Assembly (NCBI GenBank): GCA_021495925.1
Contig: JAKEKT010000089.1
Span: 62,001 to 126,000 of the forward strand
Source: Diplodia intermedia
Taxonomy: Eukaryota; Ascomycota; Dothideomycetes; Botryosphaeriales; Botryosphaeriaceae
Direction: 5' to 3'
DNA: 64,000 bases
Below are positions 36,162 through 47,486 of the stretch, piece after piece. Each line of letters opens with the position of its first letter. Within the stretch, counting starts at the first letter, position 1. The position numbers and the translations under genes are program-made. Below the pieces are notes generated by a model. The model was not told the DNA's origin, did not search any database, and worked only from the letters and a program-made list of their open reading frames with translations.

Positions 36162-37850
36162 GGTGCTGACGACGTCGAGAGATGTGTGTGTGCTGTAGGC
36201 GAGGACGAGCGGGCGCGTGCAGCGGGCGCGACGGTAAAGGGTCGGGGAGTGCAGGTGTGGTGGTAGGTGTTGCGGCAGGAGAGGCGGATGTTTGAATGGT
36301 AGTTTGAGCGCAGGCTGCCACCGCGGCGCGCACGTCAGGTTGTCCGAGCGTCGGCGGGGCGCCTCCGCTTGCTCTCCGCTCAGCCATTCGCTCGCCACCT
36401 CCGCCGACCACCTTTGTGGCCTCCACTACACCTCCGCTGCCTAGGGCTTGTGTGCCTTTCCTGCCATGACTGAACCGCACTTTTCCCCCGCCGCCTGTCG
36501 TCATGCTTCGTGCCACCCGGTTCGACCAGCCTCGTAAAGGGACACATGCATCTAACATTGAAATGTTACAGTAGCAAGCGTGGCTATCAACAGCCGTTGC
36601 GCTCCCCTCTTGAATCGACTGGGACATCGCTGAATCGTTGCCCGACACGGCAACCTCTTATCCATTCATGGTTGCCCTACACCTTGTCCCCGAGCTGAAT
36701 GAGGCTAGCCTACGTAGTCATCTTTTTCTTTCCGTTCCTTGTCCAAGTCCGTATAAGCACGGGATGGTTCTGTGGTCCACCACACGTGAGATGACGCTTG
36801 CCAGAGAAGCGTAAATAGTTCTGCCACATCCAGCAGTGCGTTGAGTCTAGTGGCAGTTTTGCGTGCTTGATCGTCGATCCATAAAGTGAACACTGCTTTC
36901 TGAGTGCCCGTGGGCTCACGTATTCGACATGAGGGATATGGTTCTTCGCTGATATTAGCCAACAAGCATGTGTGCCAACTGCACCTCTCGCCTGGCTCTT
37001 GGTTCTCCCATCGATACTAAAGAAGGAACCTGAGTTCTGGAAGGCAAGAACATGGTGCATTTTCGACCGAAACTACCCGGCAGGGATGATGATTCCTGTT
37101 TCAAATGCCGATAGCCTGGTCGCCTCTCTTGGAATGTCCGAGCTACACAGATGGGATGGCAAACGCCTCTGGTACTGTTGCCAGTTGGCCTTGGCCCATT
37201 ATGGGGCCGAGAAAGAGGTGGTATGGTTGATGGGAAACCTTTGGAGGACGAGCTGGCGTAACCAACAGTGGTAACCACAGTTTCCGTTTGTCTGTGGCAA
37301 TGCAGCTACGGCATCGAGTAAATCTCAATGCATGTTTGCGATGAAGAGACAACGCATGTATGCCTGAGGAAAACACCTGCATTGCTTGCTGTTTCTCAAG
37401 CGCGTAAAGAACCGACTGAGTGCGATGGGTGGTGTGGAGAGCATGAGAAGAGAGTTCGACGCCGAGCCTTGAGTGGGGTGACAGGCAGAGCGCTGCGGGA
37501 AAGCTAAGCAGAGCGGCGGCAGGAAGTACCTAGAAACGGACCAGCTGGTCGGTTCCAAAGCTTTCCTGTGTTGGCCGGGCTTCCCGGCACTAAGAAACCC
37601 CACTGGCCCCCACCGGTGGCCCTGCGCGCTGCTAGCGGCCGTCCAATGGGCAGCGGCGCGAGTAATACGGCGCTGTGAGTGGGCTGGCGGCTAGAGCTGT
37701 TAGAAGCTTGGGCCCGAAGGGCATGTCGTCAACACGTCTCTCCCGGGCGCCATCTCCACCCCGCCTTTGCAGCGTATAATAATTCACCGCTCCCGCCGCA
37801 CTGCTAGGCCGGACGGTTCCGCTGTCTTCCCAAATTTCTCGTCTCAAACA
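36162..37850. other. Intergenic region, no supported gene
   Basis: About 1.7 kb upstream of both RUB1 (minus) and the cytochrome b561 gene (plus). Frames of about 80-125 codons occur on both strands, but none has a recognised domain, clear codon bias or consistent splicing. One frame (36972-37274, plus, 100 codons, Trp-rich) could be a small orphan gene, but I cannot support it from the sequence. Confidence 0.4.
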
Positions 37851-38699
37851 ATGGCCTCCGCCACTGGCATCCCCGAGCAGCATCCAGACTCCGTCAGCAA
37901 CGGCCATGGTGAGCAGGAACCGCTGCTTGGCCGTCCTGGCGATGCTTCGCAGAAGGAGGGCAAGCCACTCGCCTGGAATCTGGTCCTTGGCACCGGTGTT
38001 ATCGCACAAGCCGGCATCTGGATCGTAAGTCCTCCAAACCGCTGCCGTTGCTCTGCTCCAAGCATGCTAACTCCTCCAGCTCACTGCCATCGTGTGGGCC
38101 GGCATCCTATCCCACGACACGATACTCTTTTCTGCTCATCCGGTAACCCACCCCCCTCGTCGTTCTTTTCATCCTGACGCACACGCTGACGACCGGTTAA
38201 GCTGCTCAACTCTGCTGGGTTGCTGCTCATCACTCAAGCCGCTCTTATTCTGCAACCGACACACACGCCGCAGCAGAAGCGCCGCGGAACCTATGCCCAC
38301 GCCGTCTTGAATCACGTCGGTGTTCTCGCACTACTCGCTGGCCTCATCGTTATTGAGGTGAACAAAGAGCGCGGTGGGTTGGACCATCTGGAATCTCCAC
38401 ATGCCATCCTCGGCATCATCACCTACATCTTCCTGGTGTTGCAGGCCATCGTCGGCTTTACCCAGTTCTTCACGCCTCAGGTCTACCGGGGTGTCGACAG
38501 GGCAAAGAAGATCTACAAGTACCACCGATTCTTTGGGTACATAACCTTTGTGCTCACACTCGTGACCATTGCGGCTGCGACCAGGACTACCTTCAACGTC
38601 AATGTCTTGCACATCAATACTTGGGCTGTCATTGTTGCATCTCTTATTACCCTTGTCGGTATTGTTCCCAGAATCAAGCGACAGAAACTCGGATTGTGA
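37851..38699 (+). CDS. Cytochrome b561-domain transmembrane protein
   Basis: Predicted haem-binding transmembrane electron carrier of the cytochrome b561/ferric-reductase type. Exons 37851-38024, 38080-38142 and 38202-38699 (introns 55 and 59 nt, all phase 0) give 244 residues. After a soluble start of about 45 residues come five to six hydrophobic helices. Candidate haem ligands are His78 (LFSAHP), His112 or His117 (YAHAVLNH), His146 (ESPHAILG) and His187 (KYHRFFGY), in the spacing expected of two bis-His pairs. There is no DOMON domain. A basic C terminus (RIKRQKLGL) should face the cytosol. The electron donor and acceptor are unknown. Confidence 0.88.
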
Positions 38700-39286
38700 A
38701 GGAAGTCTTGCTTCCTAATCCGAGACCTGCTTCGAGGGTCGGTCTATTAGCTGCGATTACAGCCATGGACGCAATATTGGCTATCATAAGCTGTCATGGG
38801 GAAATGAGGGTTTAGGCTATCAATTGAGTGTTTGACGAGGCATCTCCTTCCGAATAGTTCACCTTTGTCCTATTGATGCTATTATGGCTTGACTTTCTTG
38901 CCAGAACAACTAATAAGCTTTCTGCGCTCGCTTTGATAGTAATTGCAAAATCAGCCTGTGGCCCACAAAGCTGTTATATACTCCAGGTAGTTGTCGTTAC
39001 AGTCAGCTGATCCTGGGTGTTCGGTTCGCGAATTTTGTGACACGATAAGCGCTCGACGCCACGAATGCAATCTCCTAGCCAAACGATTCCGACATGCGTG
39101 GCCACGCATTGTACCCTTGCATCGTCTGCCCTTCCTCTGACCTTGCATTGGACTGCCCTCCCCACCTTTGCTTACCCGACGTGCAGTATTCCATTGGAGG
39201 ATGTGTGTGTTGAGGTGGGGGTGTTGGTGATATCAAAACAGCTACTGCCGGATGACTCCCGGACGATTTTTTTTTTTTGGAAGGGC
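38700..39286. other. Convergent intergenic region
   Basis: 587 bp between the b561 gene and the HIRIP3-like gene. It contains a 12-base T run (39267-39278), 8 bases from the stop codon of the minus-strand gene. No other structure recognised. Confidence 0.45.
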
Positions 39287-40453
39287 TCATTCGGATTCTT
39301 CGTCACCGCTTTCAACGAGTCCCTCCAAGTCCTTTAGACCTTTGGCGAGCCTCCTGTTGGGTCGGGCGCCATTGTCTTCATCCGATTCCGACTGGCCCCA
39401 ACGTTTCGCACCTTCCTGAACAGCCTCAAGATCAGCAGCCAACTCCCTGCGCTCTTTGATCTGACGGGCCTTCTCAGCCGAGTAACGTCCCTCCATGCCG
39501 GCATCTGCCAGCATCGCTTTCAAGTGGTTGACCTTGGCCTTAGGTGTCTCGAAAGGTTTCAGTTCTTTCCCCCATAGCTTGCGAATCCCACACTTGATCA
39601 GCCAACCCTGTAGTCGTTTGATTTCCGCTTCCTGTGGGTCGGCGTCTTTATCACCCTTGGGTTTACTCTTGCTGTTAGCGGGCTTGGAGGCTTTGGCAGA
39701 AGTTCCCCTCTTTTGTTGCTTTTTCTTGGGCGGCTCATCTATCAAAACGGACATGTCACTGTCAGAGTCAGAAGGTTTCGCGTCCCTGGCCGGGCTCATC
39801 GACTCCTCTCGGCCTTTTGAGTCACCGTTGCCAACATGGGCTGACGTGAGTTTGGAATTCCCTTCACCACTGGATGATGGGCGTGGCGCTGGGGTGATGC
39901 CGCCTTCGTCTTCTGCATCATCTTGAACGACGCGAGACTTCCTGTAAAGTCTCTTCGCGTCAGGCTGTGGAGACTTGGTTGCGTCGCTACGGAGAGCCTC
40001 GTCATCAGACGAAGAGGACGCTTTTCGGCGCTTCCGCGCCGTAGGCTTGGTAACGGGAGCGGCTTTGTTGGTTGAAGGCTTGCGTTTCCTGGCGGTTTTG
40101 GGGGCTTTCGCCCGTGGTACCTCAGGCTCCACAGGCGCGGCCTCGCCGCCTTCGCGTTCTTGCGCGCTCTGCACGGCAAAAGTCAGGGCGTGAGCGGCAC
40201 GGAGTGATAAGGAAGGTTCACATACAACTTGATCGGTGATGACGTTCTCGCTGCGGTCCTTCCAGGCTCGATCGGTTCTGAAGAAGCTGTCGGGCAGGTC
40301 TAGCTGGTGCTCGACGGACTTGCGCACGCGTCTGAGGGTCAGGTTTTCATGGTCGCCGGAAAGCCAGAGGTCGCGAACCACATTTCGCAGAGCGTGTTCA
40401 ATCTTGGCATCGGGCGCAATAGCCGGGACGGGCTCAGCGTCGCTGTCTGACAT
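39287..40453 (-). CDS. HIRIP3-like nuclear protein with DEK-C-type N terminus
   Basis: Probable chromatin protein. Exons 40453-40226 and 40168-39287 give 369 residues. The 57-nt intron is a multiple of three without stops, so an unspliced form would add 19 residues. The N terminus (residues 15-75: LRNVVRDLWLSGDHENLTLR) resembles the DEK C-terminal fold. The middle is basic and Ser-rich with several KRKP- or KKKQQKR-type nuclear signals. The conserved C-terminal block IKRLQGWLIKCGIRKLWGKE, followed by KAKVNHLKAMLADAGMEGRY, is typical of HIRA-interacting protein 3 relatives, which include H2A/H2B chaperones. Both ends are acidic. A histone-chaperone role is inferred from the family. Confidence 0.82.
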   Translation of the reverse strand: MSDSDAEPVPAIAPDAKIEHALRNVVRDLWLSGDHENLTLRRVRKSVEHQLDLPDSFFRTDRAWKDRSENVITDQVVCEPSLSLRAAHALTFAVQSAQEREGGEAAPVEPEVPRAKAPKTARKRKPSTNKAAPVTKPTARKRRKASSSSDDEALRSDATKSPQPDAKRLYRKSRVVQDDAEDEGGITPAPRPSSSGEGNSKLTSAHVGNGDSKGREESMSPARDAKPSDSDSDMSVLIDEPPKKKQQKRGTSAKASKPANSKSKPKGDKDADPQEAEIKRLQGWLIKCGIRKLWGKELKPFETPKAKVNHLKAMLADAGMEGRYSAEKARQIKERRELAADLEAVQEGAKRWGQSESDEDNGARPNRRLAKGLKDLEGLVESGDEESE

Positions 40454-41249
40454 AGCCGGGGTGGACGGCGGAAGCTGCGACGCGTGCGCGTGGAGGCAGA
40501 GGCAGTGCGGAGACGGACGGGCTTCAGATAAGATTGTCAACGGCGCCCGATAAGGGTTAGCGCGACGTGCGCAGGTCCAAGAGGCACGGCGAGCAGATGC
40601 TGGTGGAGGTGCAGCACAGATGGCATTTGGAAGTTGCGCATTATTTGCCGATGGCCCCGACTGCCAGGCACTACTGCTGCCGCCCTGTGGTTCCCTGGCC
40701 GCTGCGCAACTCCAGTACCAAGCGCCGGCAGCTGCGTCATCGCCCGCGCCCGGTGCAACCGTCGCCGTCGCCCAGTAGTGGCTGCGCGCGAGGGTCTTGC
40801 CTGTTGCTGCTGAAAATAAAAGTGGGCGCAGGCTCCGGCTTGTGCGCCGCCAGACGTCAACCGGCATCACACCGCGTTGTTGCCTCTTCAGGTTTCCCAG
40901 TCAGCGCGCGCCGAAATCGTGTGCCCGCTCTGCCCTGGCTACGGCCATTCTTAGCATCATCCAGTCTCCCGCTCCAGATTCCGAGCCCAAGCTTCCCCAG
41001 ACCGTCGACGTGCGTGGAAGTTGCGAGAAAAGCGAGAAAAGCTGCCGCGAGAACCTCCGTGACGCTTGGTCTCGCCGCCCCAAGCTCCAGACCCGCGCCC
41101 AGCCAAATATCACTGTGACGACACCCGCCTGCCCCCAACAACAACTTCGTCCCGACAACTGCAACACCCCGCCGCCCGCCCGCCAGCGCTGCCTTCTTCC
41201 TTCGAACGACCCTGCTGCCGTCCACTTGCGTGCATACCGCACCACCGCC
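40454..41249. promoter_or_regulatory. Divergent promoter region, HIRIP3-like / TPS1
   Basis: 796 bp between two start codons. The part next to TPS1 is rich in C and runs of CCGCC. I did not find a clear TATA box or a stress-response CCCCT/AGGGG element close to TPS1. Overlapping frames exist on both strands but none is credible as a gene. Confidence 0.4.
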
Positions 41250-43019
41250 ATGCCGTCGGCCACCGAAGAGCCCAGGTCGGACAACGGCCGTCTGCTGCTT
41301 GTCTCCAACCGCCTGCCCATCACCATCAAGCGCTCCGACGAGGGCAAATATGACTTCTCCATGTCGTCAGGCGGCCTCGTCAGTGGTCTCAGCGGCCTAT
41401 CCAAGTCTACTACCTTCCAATGGTACGGATGGCCGGGCCTCGAGGTCCCCGAGAACGAGATCCCCACACTTAAGCAGCGGCTGAAGGAGGAATACAATGC
41501 TATTCCGGTCATGCTGGATGATGATCTGGCTGACAGGCACTACAACGGCTTCTCGAGTGAGTCCTCTTCGCCCTTTCGCTTACCAGCCCAGACGCTGACC
41601 CCGCCGACCAGACTCCATCCTCTGGCCTCTCTTCCACTACCATCCCGGTGAGATCACGTTCGACGAGTCGGCTTGGAACGCGTACACGGAAGCCAACCGC
41701 CTCTTCGCCAAGGCAATCGCCGCAGACGTTCAGGATAATGACCTTGTCTGGGTTCACGACTACCATCTCATGCTCCTACCTGCTATGCTCCGCGAGGAGA
41801 TCGGCACGAAAAAAAAGAACGTCAAACTCGGCTTTTTCCTTCATACTCCGTTCCCCAGCAGCGAGATCTACCGCATCTTGCCCGTTCGTAACGAGATTCT
41901 GCTCGGTGTTCTGCACTGTGACTTGATTGGCTTCCACACCTACGATTACGCCCGCCACTTCCTCAGCAGCTGCTCAAGGATACTGTAAGTCTACTTGGTG
42001 GGTAGGACGAGGCGAAATGCCATACTGATTATTCGATGTTCAGCGGCTTGGCCACAACCCCCAACGGGGTCGAGTTCCAGGGCAAGGTCGTTACGGTTGG
42101 TGCCTTCCCGATCGGCATTGACCCCGAAAAGTTTGAAGAGGGCCTTAAGAAGCCCAAAGTGCAGGAGCGTATCGCCACTCTGGAACGGAAGTTCCAAGGA
42201 GTGAAGTTGATTGTGGGCGTGGATCGCCTTGACTATATCAAGGGCGTCCCTCAAAAGCTACATGCCCTTGAGGTGTTCTTGACCGAACATCCCGAGTGGA
42301 TCGGGAAGGTGGTATTGGTTCAAGTCGCTGTTCCCAGCCGCCAGGACGTCGAGGAGTATCAGAATCTGCGAGCGGTTGTCAACGAGCTGGTTGGCCGGAT
42401 CAATGGCAAATTTGGTGAGCGGAGCCGCCTTCCTTCATTCAATCGAGATGATTTGCTGACAAGATAGGCACCATTGAATTCATGCCCATCCATTTCATGC
42501 ACAAGTCGGTATCGTTCGACGAGCTCATCGCGCTGTACGCTGTGTCCGACGTGTGCCTGGTCTCGTCGACTCGCGATGGCATGAACTTGGTATCTTACGA
42601 GTATATCGCTACCCAACAGAAGCGCCATGGCGTTATGATCCTCTCAGAGTTTGCCGGCGCCGCTCAGAGTCTGAACGGTAGCATCATCGTCAATCCGTGG
42701 AACACGGAGGAACTCGCAGACGCCATCCATGATGCGGTGACAATGGGCGCGGAACAGCGCGCGCTCAACTATCAAAAGCTCGCCAAATACGTCAACAAGT
42801 ACACTAGGTAAGCCATGGACTGGTAATTGCGTTTAAGCGAGATGACTGACTGCAGTACACAGTGCTTGGTGGGGTCAATCGTTCGTCAGCGAGCTTACCA
42901 GGATCTCGGAGCAAGCTGAGAAGAAGTTGAATGTGCGCCGAGGTTCTCTACTTGACAGTGTTCCTAGCAACAGCGAGGATGCCACAGCCAAGTTGGAGCC
43001 TGTCCAGGCCACGTCTTGA
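41250..43019 (+). CDS. TPS1: Alpha,alpha-trehalose-phosphate synthase (UDP-forming)
   Basis: Makes trehalose 6-phosphate from UDP-glucose and glucose 6-phosphate; cytosolic. Five exons (41250-41556, 41612-41984, 42044-42414, 42468-42807, 42863-43019) with introns of 55, 59, 53 and 55 nt give 515 residues, normal for fungal TPS1. Glycosyltransferase family 20 landmarks are all present: NRLPI at residue 20, YGWPG, HDYH at 151-154, VDRLDYIKG with Arg288 and Lys293 (UDP contacts), and DGMNLVSYEY with Asp387 and Glu395. The last about 50 residues are a variable charged tail. It is transcribed in the same direction as the next three genes, but spacing of more than 500 bp indicates separate transcripts. 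Confidence 0.97.
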
Positions 43020-43558
43020 AAGCCGCTGACGGCATGAACGCGCAACTGGTTGAGTATGCATAAGGGCGTATGGATAGAATATGTGGCACGATTGCATGAA
43101 GTTTGCACAGCGCAATATGGGTTTTAGGAGGACATCCCCTCTCATGGTATAGCTGCCCTCGCAGGCGCTGGCGTCAAATTGTGGTATACAGTAATTAGAC
43201 CACGCAAGCGGCTTTTTCCTTTGCATGCTGCACGGACATGGGCTATGAACAAAATAGGGAGGCTGCAGAATTAACACTTGTTGTGTGTGCCGTTGCAATT
43301 CGAGCTCGGGGAGTGGTTCGGAGGTGTCAGCGACTGCACGGGCCACCTTGACGGTGCCCGGGGCGCGGTCTGATGTCGAAAAGTGCTTCCGCAGTCTGGC
43401 GCTGCGCCATCACTCCAATAACCGCTTTCTCCACGAACATCTCGCAACCGCGCTAATTGCTGCCGGCCATCAACGTACAGCATAGCCGCGCATGCGCGCT
43501 GCCCTACAAACACGGCTACCATCATCATCTTCACCGGACCATTGCTGCAGCTACTACG
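43020..43558. other. Intergenic region TPS1 to uS17m
   Basis: 539 bp without a supported gene; presumably the TPS1 3' UTR and the promoter of the mitochondrial ribosomal protein gene. Confidence 0.4.
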
Positions 43559-44280
43559 ATGCCTACGCCGGGGAACTCATATCGCCAGTTTACCGGCGTC
43601 GTCGTTTCGGCCGGCAAGATGATGAAGACGGTGAGGGTGCGCATACCGGGCCAGAGATGGGACAAGCACATCCGTAAGGTAGGTCTCGTTCACGCTTCCT
43701 TTGCCACCTCTTTTCTGGGTTCGACGCGTACTGACATTCACTGTAGGATTTCCCTGCGCCTTACCACGTCCTTGTTTCAGACCCCACCGAGTCAGTCAGG
43801 GAAGGAGATGTCGTCACTTTGCGAAATGGATGGAGGACGTCAAAACAGGTCCACCACGTTGTCACGAGCATCGTGGCTCCGTTTGGGCCAGAAATTAGCA
43901 AACGGCCACGCATACCAACTGAGGACGAGCGTCAGCAGCAACTCTTGCACGCACGGCTGGAAAAGGATCTCAGGAAAGCAGCATTGGGCAGAAAGGCGTC
44001 TATCCAACACATTGGACAGATCGCTCAAGATGAAGACTGGGTGCAGGAGTTGCCGCAGCGCCTTGCGGCCGCATGGCAGCAAGCTAAAGAGGCCGGCATT
44101 GTCAAGACAGGCAAAGAACAGGATGAGATGCCTCCGATCAACGTCCAGGCACGGCAGAATGTGGCTGCGGCCGCCAAATACACGGAGAAGGGTCTTGAGA
44201 ACGAGGAACAAGTGGAACAGATCCGCAAAGCAGGCGAGTCCGTGGCCGAGGAAGTTGCAAGAGGCGGCAAAGCCATCTAG
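43559..44280 (+). CDS. Mitochondrial small-subunit ribosomal protein uS17m
   Basis: Component of the mitoribosome small subunit. Exons 43559-43678 and 43747-44280 (68-nt intron, phase 0) give 217 residues. The first 90 residues are an S17 fold: GVVVSAGKMMKTVRVRIPGQ, DKHIRKDFPAPYHVLVSDPT and REGDVVTLRNGWRTSKQVHH. A helical Gln/Glu/Ala-rich extension of about 130 residues follows, typical of fungal mitochondrial forms and absent from bacterial S17. Some frames run on through the intron at 43679-43746, but only the spliced model restores the conserved Asp-Phe-Pro-Ala-Pro-Tyr segment. Confidence 0.92.
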
Positions 44281-44913
44281 AGGTGGGACAAAGAGCAGAG
44301 CATACAGCTGGGAGAGCCTGTACTATTACAAACCGGATGGGGATGGCGTTAGGTGGAACCACGCGGGGGTGCCAAGGATTTGTCCGGACCAGCTGTGTAC
44401 CAAGAAGTACAATGAAGCTGGGCGGAAGGCGAGGTAAGGGTAAAAGGCTGCTAGCAATGCTCGACACGAGCAAGTCAAATCGAAACGCAACCAGGGCCTG
44501 GTTTGCGAATTAAAGCGTGGCAAGGCAAAAGGCAAACCACAGCAAAGCAATGAATTCGCCGCTGCATGGAGCAATCGGTAGCAAACTGCGTGTACTTGTG
44601 GGGCGCACGATTGCGACTTTGTTCCGTGCTTCTTGCGTCCTGTTGTCGCCGTGTCTCGTTGACTCTCCACAAGAAAGAAATAGTAAGTCCCGCAAGAATG
44701 CGGGCACCTGGTTTGGGGTGGGTGGTGACTGCTGCCAGGTTTCCCCAGTAACGTTAAGCGAAGAAGGGAATGATGGCTTTGGGCCAGCAGGCAGCACACC
44801 ACTTTCTGCGCACGCTGCAGCCTGCGCGTCATACGGGGCTTTGACCTTTTGACCCGTGCCCTCGTCTCCAGCACAAAGCACCTCCGCATCTTCGCCCACG
44901 CTGCGCCGCCGAC
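44281..44913. other. Intergenic region uS17m to VID27
   Basis: 633 bp with no supported gene. Frames here are short and inconsistent. Confidence 0.4.
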
Positions 44914-47486
44914 ATGTTCATGCTACGGAACGGTATGCACGCCCGCACCTGCGCTGCCCCACCGCACCCCTCCTTCACCTGGGCAACCGAGTTTGCGCTG
45001 CGATCGCCTGCTAACCCTCTTTGGCCACAGTCAGCAAGTACCTCTTCGGCGACAGCTCAAAGGAATCCATCGTCGAAGTCCCCCAGGGCCAGCTCTATCT
45101 CGTGCGCCCGCTTTCCGTGAAAGGCTATTCCGAGCTCATCTTCAAAGACGCCGCCGCCTCCATCCGCCGCACCGGTCAAGACTTCCAGTACCAGCTCGTC
45201 ATCCAGCGCGCATACGAGGAGGGCGAGCGCGAGCTGCTCGGCGAGGACGAGGAAGAGGACGGCGCTGCCGAGGGCTTGGGCGCAGAAAAAGACGAGCGCA
45301 CTTTCCTGCTTGACGAGGCCCTCCGCTTCCGAACCGACGTGAGGCAGACTGGCGAGAAGGTATTTGCTTGGAAGGATCTTAGCGGCGACGAGGGCGACCT
45401 TTGGGAATTTGTTTGCGACAGCTCCGTCCAGCTCCCGACGGTTGCGACGTTTGAGGTCGTCGCCGTCCAGTGCCAGTACGAGAGGAAGTACCGAAGGAGC
45501 CACCAACAAGCTACTGAGCAGGATCTCCAACAGTTTTCTTTCGAGCAAGAAGCCATTCCCGACGCAAGCCCGGTCTCCAGCCCCAGGATACGCTCTCCCC
45601 TTGCGTCACCCGACATTGCAAGGTCCAGCTTCAGTCTTGATCCACCAACTACCATCGACACGATGGTTTCCAACCCCGCTCCCCAGGCGGAAACTCCGTC
45701 AAAGGGCCCAAAGGTGACTGCTGCCCCAACGGCCCGTGCGCAACCTGAGAGTCGCGAGGTGCTCACGAACGAGACTGCTGAACTGCACTTGTTCGACTTC
45801 GAGTCTGGCGCTTTCGTCCTCCAGGATCTCAGCGTGAAAGCTAGCGTTTCCGATATTGGCGACTGGAAATACTGGCTGCAAATCAGCGGCGAAGAAAAGG
45901 AGTGGCTTGGCCAACCCGTCGTGCCCGATATCAATCCAGTCTTCAATTTCGAATACCTCTCGTTCATTTTCAACCACTACACAGAGGACGGATCTGCCTA
46001 CTCTTGGCTCCTTCGTTTCAAGGATCAGGAGACAGAGGAGAGGTTCCAAAGTGGCCTCATGCAGGCTCTGTGGGAACACCTTAACGAGACCAAATGGCTC
46101 AAGGCCAAGACCGACGAACGCGACTATGTCATGGAGGCCTTCCAGGATTTGACGATGGAGGACGATGACGAGAAAGCTGAAGAAGATGACGAGGAAGCAC
46201 AACAGTCGGATGACGAGGAAGACAGTGCCAGGCGCAGCGAGCATTACGACTCGGACGAAGAGCAGGATGACGTCGTTACCAAGGATAGTGACGGCAACGT
46301 CAACTCCCAGCTTGCTGTTGGCTATAGGCATGACAGGTCATTCGTTGTGCGTGGCTCAAAGATTGGCGTGTTCAAACATACGGATGACAACCAACTGGAG
46401 TTCACCACCAATATCTCCAAGGTCGAAACCCCCAAGGGCAAGCTTTTCAGCCCAAAGAAGGTTATGCTCCACATGGAGGACCGGGACATGATATTGCAGA
46501 ATCCTCAGGATCCCAACTCGCTCTACCGTATGGATCTTGAGCGCGGTCAGATTGTGGACGAGTGGAAAGTGCACGAAGACATCCCGGTTGACATTTTCGC
46601 GCCGGAAAAAGTAAGCAATGATATCTTGCGCCAAAGCTGGTTTCCAGGGGCTGACTAGCGACAGAAATACTCCCAGATGACGGGAGAGCAAACCCTTCTG
46701 GGCCTGTCACACAATGCACTGTACCGCATAGATCCCCGCCTATCTGGCGACAAGCTGGTCGACTCGGATCTGAAGCAGTATACGATCAAAAACGGCTTCT
46801 CTGCCGCAGCCACTACGGAAAAGGGCCATATTGCTGTGGCATCCAACAAGGGCGATATCCGGATGTTTGACCGACTCGGCATCAATGCGAAGACGGCTCT
46901 GCCGGCTATTGGTGATCCCATCATCGGCGTGGATGTTTCTGCCGATGGTCGTTGGGTGCTTGCGACGACTCGCACGTATCTGCTTTTGATCGACGCTCTC
47001 CAAAAGGAGGGCAAGAACGAGGGGAAGCTTGGGTTCGAAAAGGCATTCCCCAAGGACTCGAAGCCACAGCCACGCCGGCTTGCGCTGACGCCCAGCCACG
47101 TGGCGCAATTCCAGCACGAAACTAAGGCGCCGATTTCGTTCACGCCGGCTCAGTTCAACACAGGACTCGACAGCACCGAGACTACGATTGTCTCGGCCAC
47201 GGGACCGTTCGTTGTGACGTGGAGCATGAAGAAGGTGCTGGCGGGCCGCAAGGACCCGTACAGCATCAAACGCTACGCGGAGGAGGTCAAGGCAGACAAC
47301 TTCCGATTCGGGTCAGACAAGAACCTCATTGTAGCGCTTCCAAACGAGGTCAACATGGTGGCTAAGCGCGCACTCCGGCGACCAACGCGCGAAAGCATTG
47401 CCATGCCCTCACGCGTTGGCACGCCCCGGAAGGGCGGAAGAGGGAGCTATCTCTCGCGCAATGACATTGTCAACAGCCCGTATTAG
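44914..47486 (+). CDS. VID27: VID27 family cytoplasmic protein
   Basis: Fungal homologue of Vid27, named from vacuolar import and degradation screens; its molecular role is unclear. Exon 1 is 19 nt (44914-44932), followed by a 98-nt intron, then exon 2 (45031-46610), a 54-nt intron and exon 3 (46665-47486). The product has 806 residues. The N terminus (VSKYLFGDSSKESIVEVPQG, QLYLVRPLSVKGYSELIFKD) is conserved. A PH-like middle region around 250-380 is followed by a very acidic stretch (DDEKAEEDDEEAQQSDDEED). The C-terminal part is a beta-propeller-like VID27 domain, including QTLLGLSHNALYRIDPRLSG and ADGRWVLATTRTYLLLID. Confidence 0.95.

Noticed and set aside
39287..40870. Longer 527-codon version of the HIRIP3-like protein
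   Set aside because: The extra 138 N-terminal residues are low-complexity and come from the promoter. The conserved protein begins at the ATG at 40453, and a spliced intron removes 19 residues.
43457..44437. 326-codon frame overlapping the uS17m gene
   Set aside because: It is in a different frame after the intron and lacks family similarity. The S17 fold appears only in the spliced model.
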